Assembly: GCF_048077055.1 (NCBI RefSeq)
Contig: NZ_CP182236.1
Coordinates: 2,232,001 to 2,296,000, forward strand
Source of the DNA: Egbenema bharatensis
GTDB lineage: Bacteria; Cyanobacteriota; Cyanobacteriia; Elainellales; Elainellaceae
DNA length: 64,000 bases
Direction: 5' to 3'
Within the stretch, counting starts at the first letter, position 1. The number at the start of each line of letters is the position of its first letter. The position numbers and the translations under genes were made by a program. The notes under the pieces were generated by a model. The model saw only the letters and a program-made list of their open reading frames with translations. It was not told the origin of the DNA and did no database searches. Below, in pieces: positions 9,054 to 17,854 of this stretch.

Positions 9054-9905
9054 TTAACTCCCCTGTCCCTGCTCATAGCGACGGTTGATTTCTTCCCAGT
9101 TGGCCACATTCCACCAATTGCTCAGGTACTCACCCCGCTGATTACGATAGCTGAGGTAATAGGCGTGTTCCCAGACATCATTTCCCATAATCGGATAATC
9201 CCCCTCCATGATGGGCGGATCCTGATTCGGAGTACTGGTAATTTCCAGTTCATTCGCATCGTTAAGAACCAGCCAGACCCAACCACTGCCAAAGCGATCG
9301 GCTCCTTCTTCCTCAAAGGCTTCCTGAAATTCTGCAAAACTGCCAAAGGTTTGGTTGATGGCTTCCGCTAAGGCTCCCGTAGGCTCTCCGCCGCCCTCTG
9401 GACTCATGATTTGCCAGAACAGGGTGTGATTAACGTGACCACCCCCATTGTTGCGAACATCCTCACGAATCTCTTCAGGAACGGCATCTAAATCTCGCAG
9501 CATTGCTTCTACCGTTTGATTTTGCAGATTGGGATAATCCGCCAGGGCTTCGTTCAGGTTATCCACATAGGTTGCATGATGGCGATCGTGGTGTAGCTCC
9601 ATCGTTTCGGCATCAATGTAAGGCTCCAGAGCATCATAGCTGTAGGGTAGAGGCGGCAATTCCGCAGGGGATGCGCTCAGTCCTCCTTCAGGGGTTTCGG
9701 TTGGAGCGGGTTGCGTCTGAGGCGTGGGAGTCGGTTGCTGTTGAGCGGTTGTGACGGGCTGGCAGGAGAGGATGAATAATGTGAAGATGCCCCCAATTCC
9801 CAGCAATGTCAGCGATCGGCGTAGAAAGCGAGATAAATGGTACCACCCACTTCGTCCTACGGAGATTCCAAGCAGGGAAGGTTGGGCTTGTCGTTTTCTG
9901 GTCAT
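9054..9905 (-). CDS. sodA: Manganese superoxide dismutase with lipoprotein-type anchor
   Basis: Converts superoxide to oxygen and hydrogen peroxide. The enzyme domain covers about residues 85-280: the first metal-ligand helix carries MELHHDRHHATYV, GGGHVNHTLFW is typical of the manganese rather than the iron form, RFGSGWVWLV follows, and the last ligands are in DVWEHAYYLSY. The first 80 residues are extra: a basic segment, a hydrophobic stretch, then LFILSC at residue 48, which reads as a lipobox, and a Pro/Gln/Thr-rich linker. The enzyme is therefore probably anchored on the outer face of a plasma or thylakoid membrane, as known for cyanobacterial membrane MnSOD. It is a single gene, convergent with ruvA. 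Metal choice is inferred from motifs. Confidence 0.93.
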   Translation of the reverse strand: MTRKRQAQPSLLGISVGRSGWYHLSRFLRRSLTLLGIGGIFTLFILSCQPVTTAQQQPTPTPQTQPAPTETPEGGLSASPAELPPLPYSYDALEPYIDAETMELHHDRHHATYVDNLNEALADYPNLQNQTVEAMLRDLDAVPEEIREDVRNNGGGHVNHTLFWQIMSPEGGGEPTGALAEAINQTFGSFAEFQEAFEEEGADRFGSGWVWLVLNDANELEITSTPNQDPPIMEGDYPIMGNDVWEHAYYLSYRNQRGEYLSNWWNVANWEEINRRYEQGQGS

Positions 9906-10521
9906 AGGTTATCCGTCTTAATTCATGATTTTGATTACTGTTGGTTACTACTGGTTGCTACAGATGATTACCAGAGAACCAATCCTGGAATCGATCGTCA
10001 TGCAGTGTAGCTCATCAGAATCAATAATAAGGATCAGCGATCAGAATGCCTGAGGAAACTAGAACAGACACCTTCAGGAACATAAATTACCAGTCTAATG
10101 ACCAGCTAAATTCCCAAACGTTTCTGAAATTAATCTGAAATGAAACTATCCGACAGTTGGTAAATTTGCTGATCAGGTTTAGGGCTAATGGATGCTTGAA
10201 ATAAGTTCGTTACAGCGAACGTTTTGTAAGTAAAGAATAAACTCTTGAGTAGACAGCCTGATCAGCAGAGCTAACCCATGATTTAACAGACTGATTGTCC
10301 GACAAATCAATAAGTTGGACTCTAGAAAATGATTCCTTAAACTCCGTTATCGAGCGTTGTTGAATCATCTTACTTTTCTCAAGCTAACGTATCCCATCGC
10401 CGGAGCTATATATCCTAAGAAGGAAATCATTGATCGTGCTCAAGGCTACATCTCTGTGTAGAGGTAATGGACGATTGCGCACATTGAGTTAATATGCACA
10501 TTAAATAACTTTTCTCCGCCT
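9906..10521. other. Intergenic stretch without a recognised gene
   Basis: About 615 bases, A+T-rich, between the sod start and the excalibur gene, which diverge. Short similar runs such as ttactgttggttactactggttgcta (split across 9937-9962) occur near the sod side. No RNA gene, strong hairpin or long open frame was found, so both promoters probably lie here. Confidence 0.5.
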
Positions 10522-10749
10522 ATGCGCTTTTTGATTGGATTCCTGGTATCACTTCTGATCTCTGGACTGGTTGTTGTACTGCCCACTCAGGCTCAGAGCA
10601 ATTGTAGCCCTGCCTACCCTGATGTCTGTATTGCCCCTCCCCCGCCGGATCTGAATTGTCCTGATATTCCTTATCGCAACTTCCGAGTCCTTCCCCCCGA
10701 TCCCCATCGTTTCGATCGCGATCGAGATGGAATTGGCTGTGAAACATAA
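10522..10749 (+). CDS. Secreted excalibur-domain protein
   Basis: A 75-residue exported protein. Residues 1-24 form a signal peptide (MRFLIGFLVSLLISGLVVVL, cut near TQAQS). The mature part begins CSPAYPDVCI and ends HRFDRDRDGIGCE, the layout of an extracellular calcium-binding (excalibur) domain with the Asp-rich DRDRDGIGC loop and four cysteines that could form two disulfides. Such domains are often attached to nucleases, but here the domain stands alone. It sits 37 bases from the convergent DUF389 gene, which does not suggest a shared role. The calcium binding is known for the family and is not shown here. Confidence 0.85.
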   Translation: MRFLIGFLVSLLISGLVVVLPTQAQSNCSPAYPDVCIAPPPPDLNCPDIPYRNFRVLPPDPHRFDRDRDGIGCET

Positions 10750-10786
10750 ATTACGGCAGCTTCTTGACAGCAGCATTCTTTACCCG

Positions 10787-12061
10787 CTATGAATTGCCTT
10801 CCAGAACCGTCACATTTACCAACGGCATCACATTAAAATCTGCCTGCAATTGCTGTTGAACCGCTTGAGTAATGCGACTCTGAATTTCGGCATCCGGCAG
10901 GGTAACGTCAGGGCGACGTTGCACATAAATCACGCACAGCAGCGTATTTTGTCCTTCAATCTCCGGTCGCGTGAATCGCACATTGGCTTCCACCAGGTCT
11001 GCAACTCCAACCTCCTCGATCACATTCTGCACTTCTGCATTGGCCCGTTGAGCCTGACTTGATCGCTGAAGATCGGGAGAATGGGAAAACTGCCAGACCA
11101 GCATTCCCGCAAGGGCGATCGTACTGAGGGTAAGGGCAAGCTTAAATACCCCTGGCTTACCCCGTTGGTAGCGGGTTCCCTGCGAGGTCAATCCAAACAG
11201 GCGAAACAGCAATGTGGCAGCGACATTAATGCCAAACAGTTGCAGCAGCAGCAGAAACACGCCATTTACCACCATATCCCAGCGGCCGATCGCCCCTGCC
11301 ATGCCAATAATTCCGGCTGGAGGAGCCAACGAAGCTGCTACCAACATTCCCGTTGCTGCCCCGGATACCAGACTGCTGCGATCGGATTGGACTAAATTAA
11401 TCGCTCCGGCGGCTCCGGCGGCTAAGGGTAACAGGACTGCAACCGCAGAAATCTGGCTCTGCTCAATCATCAAGCTGGTGGGAATCTCCTGCTGCAAAAT
11501 CAGGCTCAGTCCCGCCGCCACCAGAGTTGTCAACAACAGTGCGGCTCCGTAGCGCAGCAAACTTCGCCAGAGATGCCGATAATCCCCTCGCGCTGTTGCG
11601 ATCGCCACATTCATGGCTGGCCCGGCAAAGGGAGCAATTAGCATGGCCGCTACTAAAAGGTATTGTGTATTGGTAAACAGTCCAATCCAGACGACCACCC
11701 CAGCCAATGCTGCATACCCCAAAAAGCCTTTCCAGGAGCCAACGCTCTGCAATCCCGACAGAAATACCTCGATCGGGCTGCGTTCCTCCACATTTTTGAC
11801 CTGGTGAGGGGCAGAATCAGCAGGCGGATAAAGTGCCATGATTCCCGTCGGCAAAAACGAAACGTGCAAGTTGGGCAAGTCCTCCAGTTCAGCCAGGAGC
11901 GACTCAACCTTGCCATTAGAAACATGGATCAATACCAGATCGATCGCATCCTCGGCATCTGTCCCTTCCAACTGAGCTAAATTAATCCCGTCGCAGGATT
12001 TAGCAATTTTCAGAACCGTTTTTCCGTATCCCTGAGGCACTTGAACAAATAGTTGACGCAT
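10787..12061 (-). CDS. DUF389 family membrane protein
   Basis: A 424-residue integral membrane protein. Residues 1-110 form a soluble N-terminal domain (MRQLFVQVPQGYGKTVLKIA...), then about six to seven hydrophobic helices follow from residue 117 (FLGYAALAGVVVWIGLFTN) to about 335, with the conserved AAMLIAPFAGPAMNVAIA and SLAPPAGIIGMAGAIGRWD segments. A C-terminal periplasmic or cytosolic domain ends in QLQADFNVMPLVNVTVLEG. This matches the DUF389 family, whose role is unsettled; a transport or hydrophobic-region function is often supposed. It is divergent from petN, with 135 bases between the starts. The family call is firm and the function unknown. Confidence 0.88.
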   Translation of the reverse strand: MRQLFVQVPQGYGKTVLKIAKSCDGINLAQLEGTDAEDAIDLVLIHVSNGKVESLLAELEDLPNLHVSFLPTGIMALYPPADSAPHQVKNVEERSPIEVFLSGLQSVGSWKGFLGYAALAGVVVWIGLFTNTQYLLVAAMLIAPFAGPAMNVAIATARGDYRHLWRSLLRYGAALLLTTLVAAGLSLILQQEIPTSLMIEQSQISAVAVLLPLAAGAAGAINLVQSDRSSLVSGAATGMLVAASLAPPAGIIGMAGAIGRWDMVVNGVFLLLLQLFGINVAATLLFRLFGLTSQGTRYQRGKPGVFKLALTLSTIALAGMLVWQFSHSPDLQRSSQAQRANAEVQNVIEEVGVADLVEANVRFTRPEIEGQNTLLCVIYVQRRPDVTLPDAEIQSRITQAVQQQLQADFNVMPLVNVTVLEGNS

Positions 12062-12105
12062 TTTCCGACTCTGATTGCTGCATGGTCAGACCTTCCTTTC
12101 TCTCC

Positions 12106-12111
12106 TATAAT
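12106..12111 (+). promoter_or_regulatory. Possible -10 element upstream of petN
   Basis: A perfect TATAAT lies 85 bases before the petN start, in the divergent petN/DUF389 spacer. No well-placed TTGACA-like box accompanies it, so the assignment is tentative. Confidence 0.3.
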
Positions 12112-12196
12112 GCGCCTCTAATCGACCGTTCTCCTCCCCCTTTTGCTCTATCATTAGTTTTGTAGCGATTGAATCATCACGTTTTAGCAACAACCT

Positions 12197-12286
12197 ATGG
12201 ATATTTTGACGCTTGGCTGGGTCGGACTTTTAGTGGTTTTCACCTTCTCCATTTCCCTGGTCGTATGGGCCCGCAACGGCTTCTAG
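12197..12286 (+). CDS. petN: Cytochrome b6f complex subunit PetN
   Basis: The 29-residue subunit VIII of the cytochrome b6f complex, a single membrane helix at the periphery of the complex that is needed for its assembly in thylakoids. The product starts MDILTLGWVGLLVVFTFSIS and ends VVWARNGF, matching the near-invariant PetN pattern (MDILTLGW at the start, VVWGRNGF at the end in relatives). It is too short for ordinary gene callers and lies in a different frame from a longer spurious open frame around it. A 48-codon membrane microprotein follows 49 bases downstream and may be co-transcribed. Confidence 0.95.
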   Translation: MDILTLGWVGLLVVFTFSISLVVWARNGF

Positions 12287-12335
12287 GAATCTCTGATTTT
12301 TTCCCATTTCTTAGCACTGAGCACTCAATCCCGCT

Positions 12336-12482
12336 ATGGAAAGCACCTTCTTGAGCATCCTGGCAATGCTCGCTCTGGGGCTGTTAGTTGCAGTTTCAGG
12401 GGGAGTTGCCTACTTAACCGCAGTCGAATGGCGCGATCGACGCAGACGCGATCGGGAAAGTAAAGAAGCTCGTCGTCGATAG
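12336..12482 (+). CDS. 48-residue membrane microprotein downstream of petN
   Basis: Begins MESTFLSILAMLALGLLVAV, continues with SGGVAYLTAVEWRDRRRRDR and ends in a strongly basic tail. One helix of about 25 residues would place the arginine-rich end in the cytosol. It starts 49 bases after petN on the same strand, which suggests co-transcription. Its codon pattern and the clear membrane-plus-basic-tail design argue for a real gene. The function is unknown; a role in the b6f complex or thylakoid assembly is only a guess from position. Confidence 0.6.
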   Translation: MESTFLSILAMLALGLLVAVSGGVAYLTAVEWRDRRRRDRESKEARRR

Positions 12483-12495
12483 GTTTGATGAACGG

Positions 12496-12523
12496 GTAGG
12501 GGCGAATTGCGATTCGCCCTTAC
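12496..12523. repeat. Dispersed GTAGGGGCG palindromic repeat
   Basis: gtaggggcgaattgcgattc followed by gcccttac: the ends pair (GTAnGGGCGAAT with ATTCGCCCTTAC). Relatives lie at 32196, 37388, 40211 and 63681. Confidence 0.7.
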
Positions 12524-12589
12524 AAAAAGTCGGGAGTTAAAAACGTTCGATCGATTGTGATTGTCTTCTAACTCTTAACTCTTGATTGC

Positions 12590-12655
12590 TGACTCCTGAC
12601 TCCTGACTTCTGACTTCCTACTCCTCACTCCTCACCCCTCACTCCTCACTTCCAA
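12590..12655. repeat. Heptanucleotide C-rich tract overlapping the DUF2079 gene end
   Basis: Successive 7-base units of the CTGACTC / CTCACTC type. The final codons of the DUF2079 gene fall inside this tract, so its C-terminus (EQQLEVRSEG) is partly repeat-encoded. Confidence 0.65.
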
Positions 12656-14302
12656 CTGCTGCTCCACTTCCTGCCGAAACGCAGTCCATTCAGCCAGTGC
12701 GGCTGGATCAGACTCTGCTTGGAGCTGAAGCAGAACGACCCCATCATTAAATCCCACAATGCCGTAGCGTCGATCGCTCATGCGGGTTACATCGGCAATG
12801 CCGCGTCGTAAGCTTTCCCGATAGTCCGCAAAGGCTGCCTCATGCTGCTGGAGATACCACAGGTCGGCGATGGCATACTCCACCCGCACATCTTCCCCTT
12901 CATCGTTAATCAGGCGAATCCGCGGAAAGCGCAACACCTCCCGGCGGTTCGATACATGGGCAACAATGTGATCGGTGGCGGTAATACTGGCGTTGTCCGG
13001 AACCTGAGCCAGGAGCGATCGAATGGCCTGGCTGTGCTGCCACTGGCGTGGCGGAGAGACATAAACCCAGGGCTGAAACGAGTCAGGAATGGCCCAGGAT
13101 AGAGCACGATTGGGATTGGCTGTCACCGTGAAGAACAGGGACAGAATCAGGCAAATTGTCCAGATCCGGCGAAAGGGGCGATCGAAGCGGTGAGGATGGG
13201 CGGCCCACCAGAGAATCGTGCCGTAGAACAGGGCCGGCACCAGCGTCAGGGCATAGCGCAAGTGGAGGGAGAGGGCCACAAAATCCTGCTGGCGAATCAA
13301 AATTTTCAGTAACGGAAAGCATACCAGCGCCCAGGCACTCCCTGAAATCATGGGAATAAACGCCAGGGGAACCCACTGCCCCAACAGGTAGCGAACGGTT
13401 TTGCCAAAGGGCGTAAAGATTGAGACAAGCAACTGGACTGGATTGGTCAAAATGCCCCAGATCACATCCAGCGTTGAGGCTTCTTCCCCCTCGACAAAAT
13501 GCCCAAATTCCTCAATCATGAACCGCTGCGACACATCATCTGAAAACAGCGGCATGATCAAATTCGTCAATGCCAGCATGTAGCCCAGACTCAAGCCACA
13601 CAAGCCCAAGCCCAACCAGGGAAAGCGACGGCTGATGAGAAAATAAAAGCCAATGCCAAACAGCACCACGCCACTATCTTCCCGGACAACCAGAGTCAAA
13701 ATCGCAAATAGCCCCACCCACCCCCATTTCCGCTTCTCCAACGCCAGCAGCAGGGCAAAGATATAGAGCGGAATTTGGCAAATGTCATGGAAATTCGCCA
13801 GCGTAGGACTGATCACTGCGATCGCCGCAAAGTAGCTGACCGTAATCCAGGCGGAGAGGCGAGGAGGATGATAGTGTCGGGCCAGGGCGTAGAGGACAAA
13901 TCCGGCTGCGGTCACCAACGTCACCTGAAGGATCGAGAGTCCTGCGGGAGAGGGAAATAGGGCATAGAAGGGTAGCCACAGCATCAAAGCGGGCGTAAAA
14001 TGCTGTCCCAGCCGGTGATAGAACACCTCCGCCACCTCTCCCTGGCGCACCGCGATCGATTCCGTGGAAGACAGCGAACTTTCAAACCATCGCCCATGCA
14101 GGCTGTTCCAGAACACCTGATTAAAAATGCCCTGGTCAAAGGACACGAAGGTGGGAAAAAAGTTATAGAACCGATATAGTGCCAATCCGCAGCAGATGAC
14201 CCAAAACAGCACCGCCACTTTAATTACCCACCGCAGTTCCGGTTCCTTCAGGGCAGGCTTCAGGGCAGATTGTTTGAGGACATTTTGCAAAAACATGGGC
14301 AA
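12632..14302 (-). CDS. DUF2079 polytopic membrane protein
   Basis: A 556-residue membrane protein with roughly ten hydrophobic helices. The N-terminal helix VAVLFWVICCGLALYRF is followed by the conserved periplasmic segment FVSFDQGIFNQVFWNSLHG and LGQHFTPALMLWLPFYALFP, the core of the DUF2079 family, and then by VREDSGVVLFGIG. The C-terminal 130 residues are soluble and begin near VSPPRQWQHSQAIRSLL. DUF2079 proteins resemble GT-C glycosyltransferases (acidic residues in the first loop, a large C-terminal exoplasmic domain), so a lipid-linked sugar transferase is possible but unproven. It is a single gene; its 3' end runs into a heptanucleotide tract. Confidence 0.88.
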   Translation of the reverse strand: MPMFLQNVLKQSALKPALKEPELRWVIKVAVLFWVICCGLALYRFYNFFPTFVSFDQGIFNQVFWNSLHGRWFESSLSSTESIAVRQGEVAEVFYHRLGQHFTPALMLWLPFYALFPSPAGLSILQVTLVTAAGFVLYALARHYHPPRLSAWITVSYFAAIAVISPTLANFHDICQIPLYIFALLLALEKRKWGWVGLFAILTLVVREDSGVVLFGIGFYFLISRRFPWLGLGLCGLSLGYMLALTNLIMPLFSDDVSQRFMIEEFGHFVEGEEASTLDVIWGILTNPVQLLVSIFTPFGKTVRYLLGQWVPLAFIPMISGSAWALVCFPLLKILIRQQDFVALSLHLRYALTLVPALFYGTILWWAAHPHRFDRPFRRIWTICLILSLFFTVTANPNRALSWAIPDSFQPWVYVSPPRQWQHSQAIRSLLAQVPDNASITATDHIVAHVSNRREVLRFPRIRLINDEGEDVRVEYAIADLWYLQQHEAAFADYRESLRRGIADVTRMSDRRYGIVGFNDGVVLLQLQAESDPAALAEWTAFRQEVEQQLEVRSEG

Positions 14303-14403
14303 GAATTTAAAGAAAGGTTGCAGCAGGCAGATTTTAAAGTAAAGAATAAGCGATCGGTTCCTTCTTGCCTAGCGGCGGTTATCCAGTTTCACGACTTGAA
14401 GCT

Positions 14404-15455
14404 TCACGATTCCTGGCGTAATTCAACGCCCAGACCCGGCAATGCATTGGGCATCAAGCATCCCGCCTGCATTGTTGCCCCTGTAAACGGATCATCCTTG
14501 AGGTTCAGGTGGCTATCGAGATCCAGATGGTGGGCGAAGGGGGCAAGCTGGGCAGCAGCCGTGTTGGATAGGGCCGTATCCGAGTAACAGCCAAACATAA
14601 TTTGCAGCCCGCAGGCCTGGGCCGTATGGATCATCCGCAATGCCTCCGTGAGTCCACCGGATTTCATTAACTTGATATTGATACCATGCACCCGATCGGC
14701 GAGCTGAGGAATATCCTGACTGGTAAAGCAGCTTTCATCCACAAACAGCGGTAAGGGAGATTGACGATAGAGGGTGGGCAAATCCGCCTCCTGTCCCTGG
14801 GGCAGGGGTTGCTCAATGTAGGTCATTCCCTGTTCCGCCAACCAGTGGCTCATGGTGATTGCATCCGCCAGCGACCAACCCCCATTGGCATCAACGCTAA
14901 ACTTGGCATCGTTCGGCGCAACTTCTTGCACCGCCCGGAGCATCGCCTGATCTGCCGCAATTCCCGCTGGACTGCCCAACTTCACCTTGACTGCTTTTAC
15001 GGTTGTCACGTCCAACCATTGCTGCATTCGCCGTTGGGCCGCTTCCGGGGAACTAATGCCGATCGTCACAGAAGTCGGCCAATCTGCTGGCGATCGAGTC
15101 CCCACAGTTGCCATAAGGGTAGACCCACTCGTTTTCCCATCCAGTCATGCAAAGCCAGATCCAACGCTGTATGAACCGCAGAGAGTAGGGGAACATCCTG
15201 CAAGCGGCGATCGATGGCCTGGCGATCGAAGGGAGTCAGATCAGATAACTTTGGGGCGAGGGGCTGGAGTTGGGCCAGCAAATCCTCAGTGGTTTGGGGC
15301 GTACCCCCCACGGAAAAGGGGGAGGCTTCCCCCCAGCCTTCAATCCCATCCTGTTCCAGCCGCAGCCACAAATTAGTGGAATGGGATGAAGTGCCCCGGC
15401 TAATCGTCAGGGGAACCTGTTTGTGAACCGTGAACGTCTGAATGTTAATTTGCAT
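14404..15455 (-). CDS. Enolase-superfamily dipeptide epimerase, one base missing
   Basis: Probable L-Ala-D/L-Glu (dipeptide) epimerase, which interconverts stereoisomers of dipeptides, perhaps from murein recycling. Starting at the ATG at 15455 (MQINIQTFTVHKQVPL), the capping domain runs to WQLWGLDRQQIG, and the barrel follows in another frame with the catalytic pair KVK and NIKLMK, metal ligands in VDANGGW, IEQP and VDES, and the family end GCYSDTALSNTAAAQLA. The frames meet at about 15077-15085, where one extra C in the GGCC run would restore I-G-P-T-S. Everything else is intact, about 350 residues. MenC is the main alternative; the C-terminal motifs fit the epimerase better. Probably functional with a read error. 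Confidence 0.82.
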
Positions 15456-15593
15456 AGCGGCTATTTTAGATGGAAGTTGTTCGGGCTGCACGCAAAGCAA
15501 GGGAACCGGCATGGAGTCGGGTATAGCTCTAAATCCGGTATGGTATGATCGCTGCGATTTATCTATTCACATCTTGCAGCTTTCCCAATCCCC

Positions 15594-15721
15594 CGCCCTC
15601 GAATGAATTCGGGGCTAATCACTGAAGTCCGTTTAAACGGACTAAAACCCTTAATAAAGAAGGCTTTCAACCCATTTCAATGGGTTTGGGCCATTAGCCC
15701 GCAATTCATTGCAGGGCAGGT
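15594..15721. repeat. Cloverleaf-like palindromic repeat element
   Basis: The outer arms (about 27 bases, 15594-15619 and 15694-15721) are near-perfect inverted repeats around aatgaatt...gggctaat. Inside are two further hairpins: the perfect 18-base palindrome agtccgtttaaacggact (15626-15643) and an 8-bp stem aacccatt/aatgggtt (15669-15686). The mismatches between the outer arms include CG versus GC swaps. No gene overlaps it. Confidence 0.8.
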
Positions 15722-15795
15722 GGGATAACCCGGTGCAAGATCTGAGTCTAATTATCTATCGCTGATTCATTAACAGGTGACAGAGTGAGGAGTGC

Positions 15796-17736
15796 ATGAA
15801 GCTAAATGTTCGCTACCTACAAAATCGGCTGGTAAAACAGCCCGATCGCACTGCCTGTGTGCTGATCTTCATCACCTGTCTTCTGGTTTATTTAGCCAAT
15901 GGACACTTTTTTCTTGGCTCAAATGATAATGTGCCCCATACGCTGCTGGCTTTTAATTGGTTAGAAAACCAGACGCTGACCTTTGATAATTTTCGGGATA
16001 GCTATTTGTTTGGCGGGACTCGCCCTTATTACTTTGCAGAGGGAATTAATGGTCAATTGACTTCCCGCTATCCGATCGGCACCTCCCTGCTTTCCTTCCC
16101 GCTTTATGTTGGGTTTTACCTGTACCTCAAGCTGGTCAGCTTGGTAGATACTCTGGCATCGGGTGTGCCTGGCGATCTGCTAGATGTCACCAGCCAGGAA
16201 TTTTCCAGGTATCGCACTGGCTTTAGTAAATTGGCTGGAGCCATATTGACAGCTCTGGCTACCGTTTTGTTTTACCTCAGTGTTCGGCTGAAATTTAGTG
16301 GGATAGTCTCCTCGATCGCCACCTTTACCTTTGCCTTTGCGACGGCCAGTTGGGCGTTAAATTCTCAAGATTTACGCCAGCATACTGTTTCTAACCTCGT
16401 TGTTATTATTATCATTTTGTGTTTGTTGAAGGCGAATCGAACCGTTGGCAAACATCGCAGAATTCTGTTATTTTTAGCGGGAATATTTTGTGGTTTGTTA
16501 CCCGGCGTACGGATTACCAGTGGCATCTTCTCAGCCGCTGCCTTTTTCTATACCCTTTTCATCTTTCGTAAGGAATCCATTTTCTTTCTGCTGGGGCTGC
16601 CGACCGCTTTAATTAGCTTTGCCTGGAATGCGTACTTTTTTGGCATCGACAACATGATTACGGGAGGGTATGTTTCCCAGTTGGAAATTCGCCCGTCCCC
16701 CTACCGCTTTGAACTGGGCCATTTTTTGGAAGCCTTTTTTGGCATGACGATCAGCCCCAGTGAGGGATTTTTTGTTTATTCACCCGTCCTCCTCTTTGCA
16801 TTGCCGGGAGCCTATCAGGTCTTTAAACGGCGATCGCACCCCGATGAATTACTGCTGTGGGGAATGACCCTAGCTAGTCTGGGTCTATTCATTCATTTCT
16901 GCTTTTATGGTTCCTGGATGGGGGGAAGCGGTTCCTATGGCAGTCGGTTTCTGACCGATACGATCCCAGTCGTCAGCTTTCTGGTGGCTTACCCCCTGGC
17001 AACCATCACCCGCCGCTTGATTGAACGCCCCAATCCCGTCACCAAAGCCGTTTTTGTCACCTTCCTGGTCAGCCTGCTGGTTTCCACCCTGATCCAGGCG
17101 ATCGGCGTATTCAGCAACACCGACTGGGGGATGTCCCCAATTCCCCTAGGAACCGATCAAAGCCGCATCTGGCATGTTCGAGATAGCCGCATTGAACGTC
17201 ATACCAGAAATTTGCTGGCTCGCATCCACAATCCCATTCAAGATCGAGATGCCTATGTTGAGAATTTGTCAGGAAATCTAGAAGACCTGGAAATGGCGAT
17301 CGGTAATCGTCCATTTGGTGACATTGACGAACCCATTGAAATTCGGAGCCGCCAACGCCGACTGTTTAAAGCCACCCTGACCAATACTGGGGCATTCAAC
17401 TGGTATGGCTATCAAACGGGAATGTCAGGTCTTGGAGAAACCAAACTCAGAGTTCGTTTTATCGAACAGGGCAGCGGAGAAGTGCGCGGTGTGCTAGGAA
17501 GAACCCTCGGTCTTTCCGGAGTGACTCAGCCGGGTGAGCAAACGACAGCGATCGGTCGCATCACCTTCCCCAACCGTCCAGGCAACTACGAAATGCAGTT
17601 TGGCTTGATCGCTGCTGGTTTGAATAATCGCCTGATCGAAGACCGTCCCCCACTCTACACGGTAGATGTTGTCGTGTCTCCCAGGGATGGAGAGCAACCG
17701 GCAACCGTTGAGGGTGAGGAAATTGGGGAGGAGTAA
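15796..17736 (+). CDS. Polytopic membrane protein, possible GT-C glycosyltransferase
   Basis: A 646-residue membrane protein. A first helix (CVLIFITCLLVYLANGHFF) is followed by an acidic exoplasmic loop with SNDNVPHTLLAFNWL, then about nine more helices to residue 440, and a soluble C-terminal domain of 200 residues rich in beta-type sequence (LTNTGAFNWYGYQTG... VRGVLGRTLG). The single-Asp first loop and overall layout resemble GT-C/GT39-type sugar transferases using lipid-linked donors, but no diagnostic motif is complete. The ATG at 15796 is preceded by a gag-rich ribosome site (gtgaggag). It follows a cloverleaf repeat and stands alone. The function is a guess. Confidence 0.75.
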   Translation: MKLNVRYLQNRLVKQPDRTACVLIFITCLLVYLANGHFFLGSNDNVPHTLLAFNWLENQTLTFDNFRDSYLFGGTRPYYFAEGINGQLTSRYPIGTSLLSFPLYVGFYLYLKLVSLVDTLASGVPGDLLDVTSQEFSRYRTGFSKLAGAILTALATVLFYLSVRLKFSGIVSSIATFTFAFATASWALNSQDLRQHTVSNLVVIIIILCLLKANRTVGKHRRILLFLAGIFCGLLPGVRITSGIFSAAAFFYTLFIFRKESIFFLLGLPTALISFAWNAYFFGIDNMITGGYVSQLEIRPSPYRFELGHFLEAFFGMTISPSEGFFVYSPVLLFALPGAYQVFKRRSHPDELLLWGMTLASLGLFIHFCFYGSWMGGSGSYGSRFLTDTIPVVSFLVAYPLATITRRLIERPNPVTKAVFVTFLVSLLVSTLIQAIGVFSNTDWGMSPIPLGTDQSRIWHVRDSRIERHTRNLLARIHNPIQDRDAYVENLSGNLEDLEMAIGNRPFGDIDEPIEIRSRQRRLFKATLTNTGAFNWYGYQTGMSGLGETKLRVRFIEQGSGEVRGVLGRTLGLSGVTQPGEQTTAIGRITFPNRPGNYEMQFGLIAAGLNNRLIEDRPPLYTVDVVVSPRDGEQPATVEGEEIGEE

Positions 17737-17854
17737 ATTTCCAATCCGGGAATCCTAATCCTTAACTCATCCTTTTCCCCGATGCGAACCCAAAATTAAT
17801 CAGGAAAATGGGAGGAAGAATACCAACCAGCAGTTTAATCAGGCAAATTCAGCA

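Noticed and set aside
10520..10776. Minus-strand frames overlapping the excalibur gene
   Set aside because: They are antisense shadows; the plus strand has a signal peptide and a recognised domain.
12169..12354. 61-codon plus-strand frame around petN
   Set aside because: petN and the following microprotein lie in other frames with clear family or membrane patterns; this one is their shadow.
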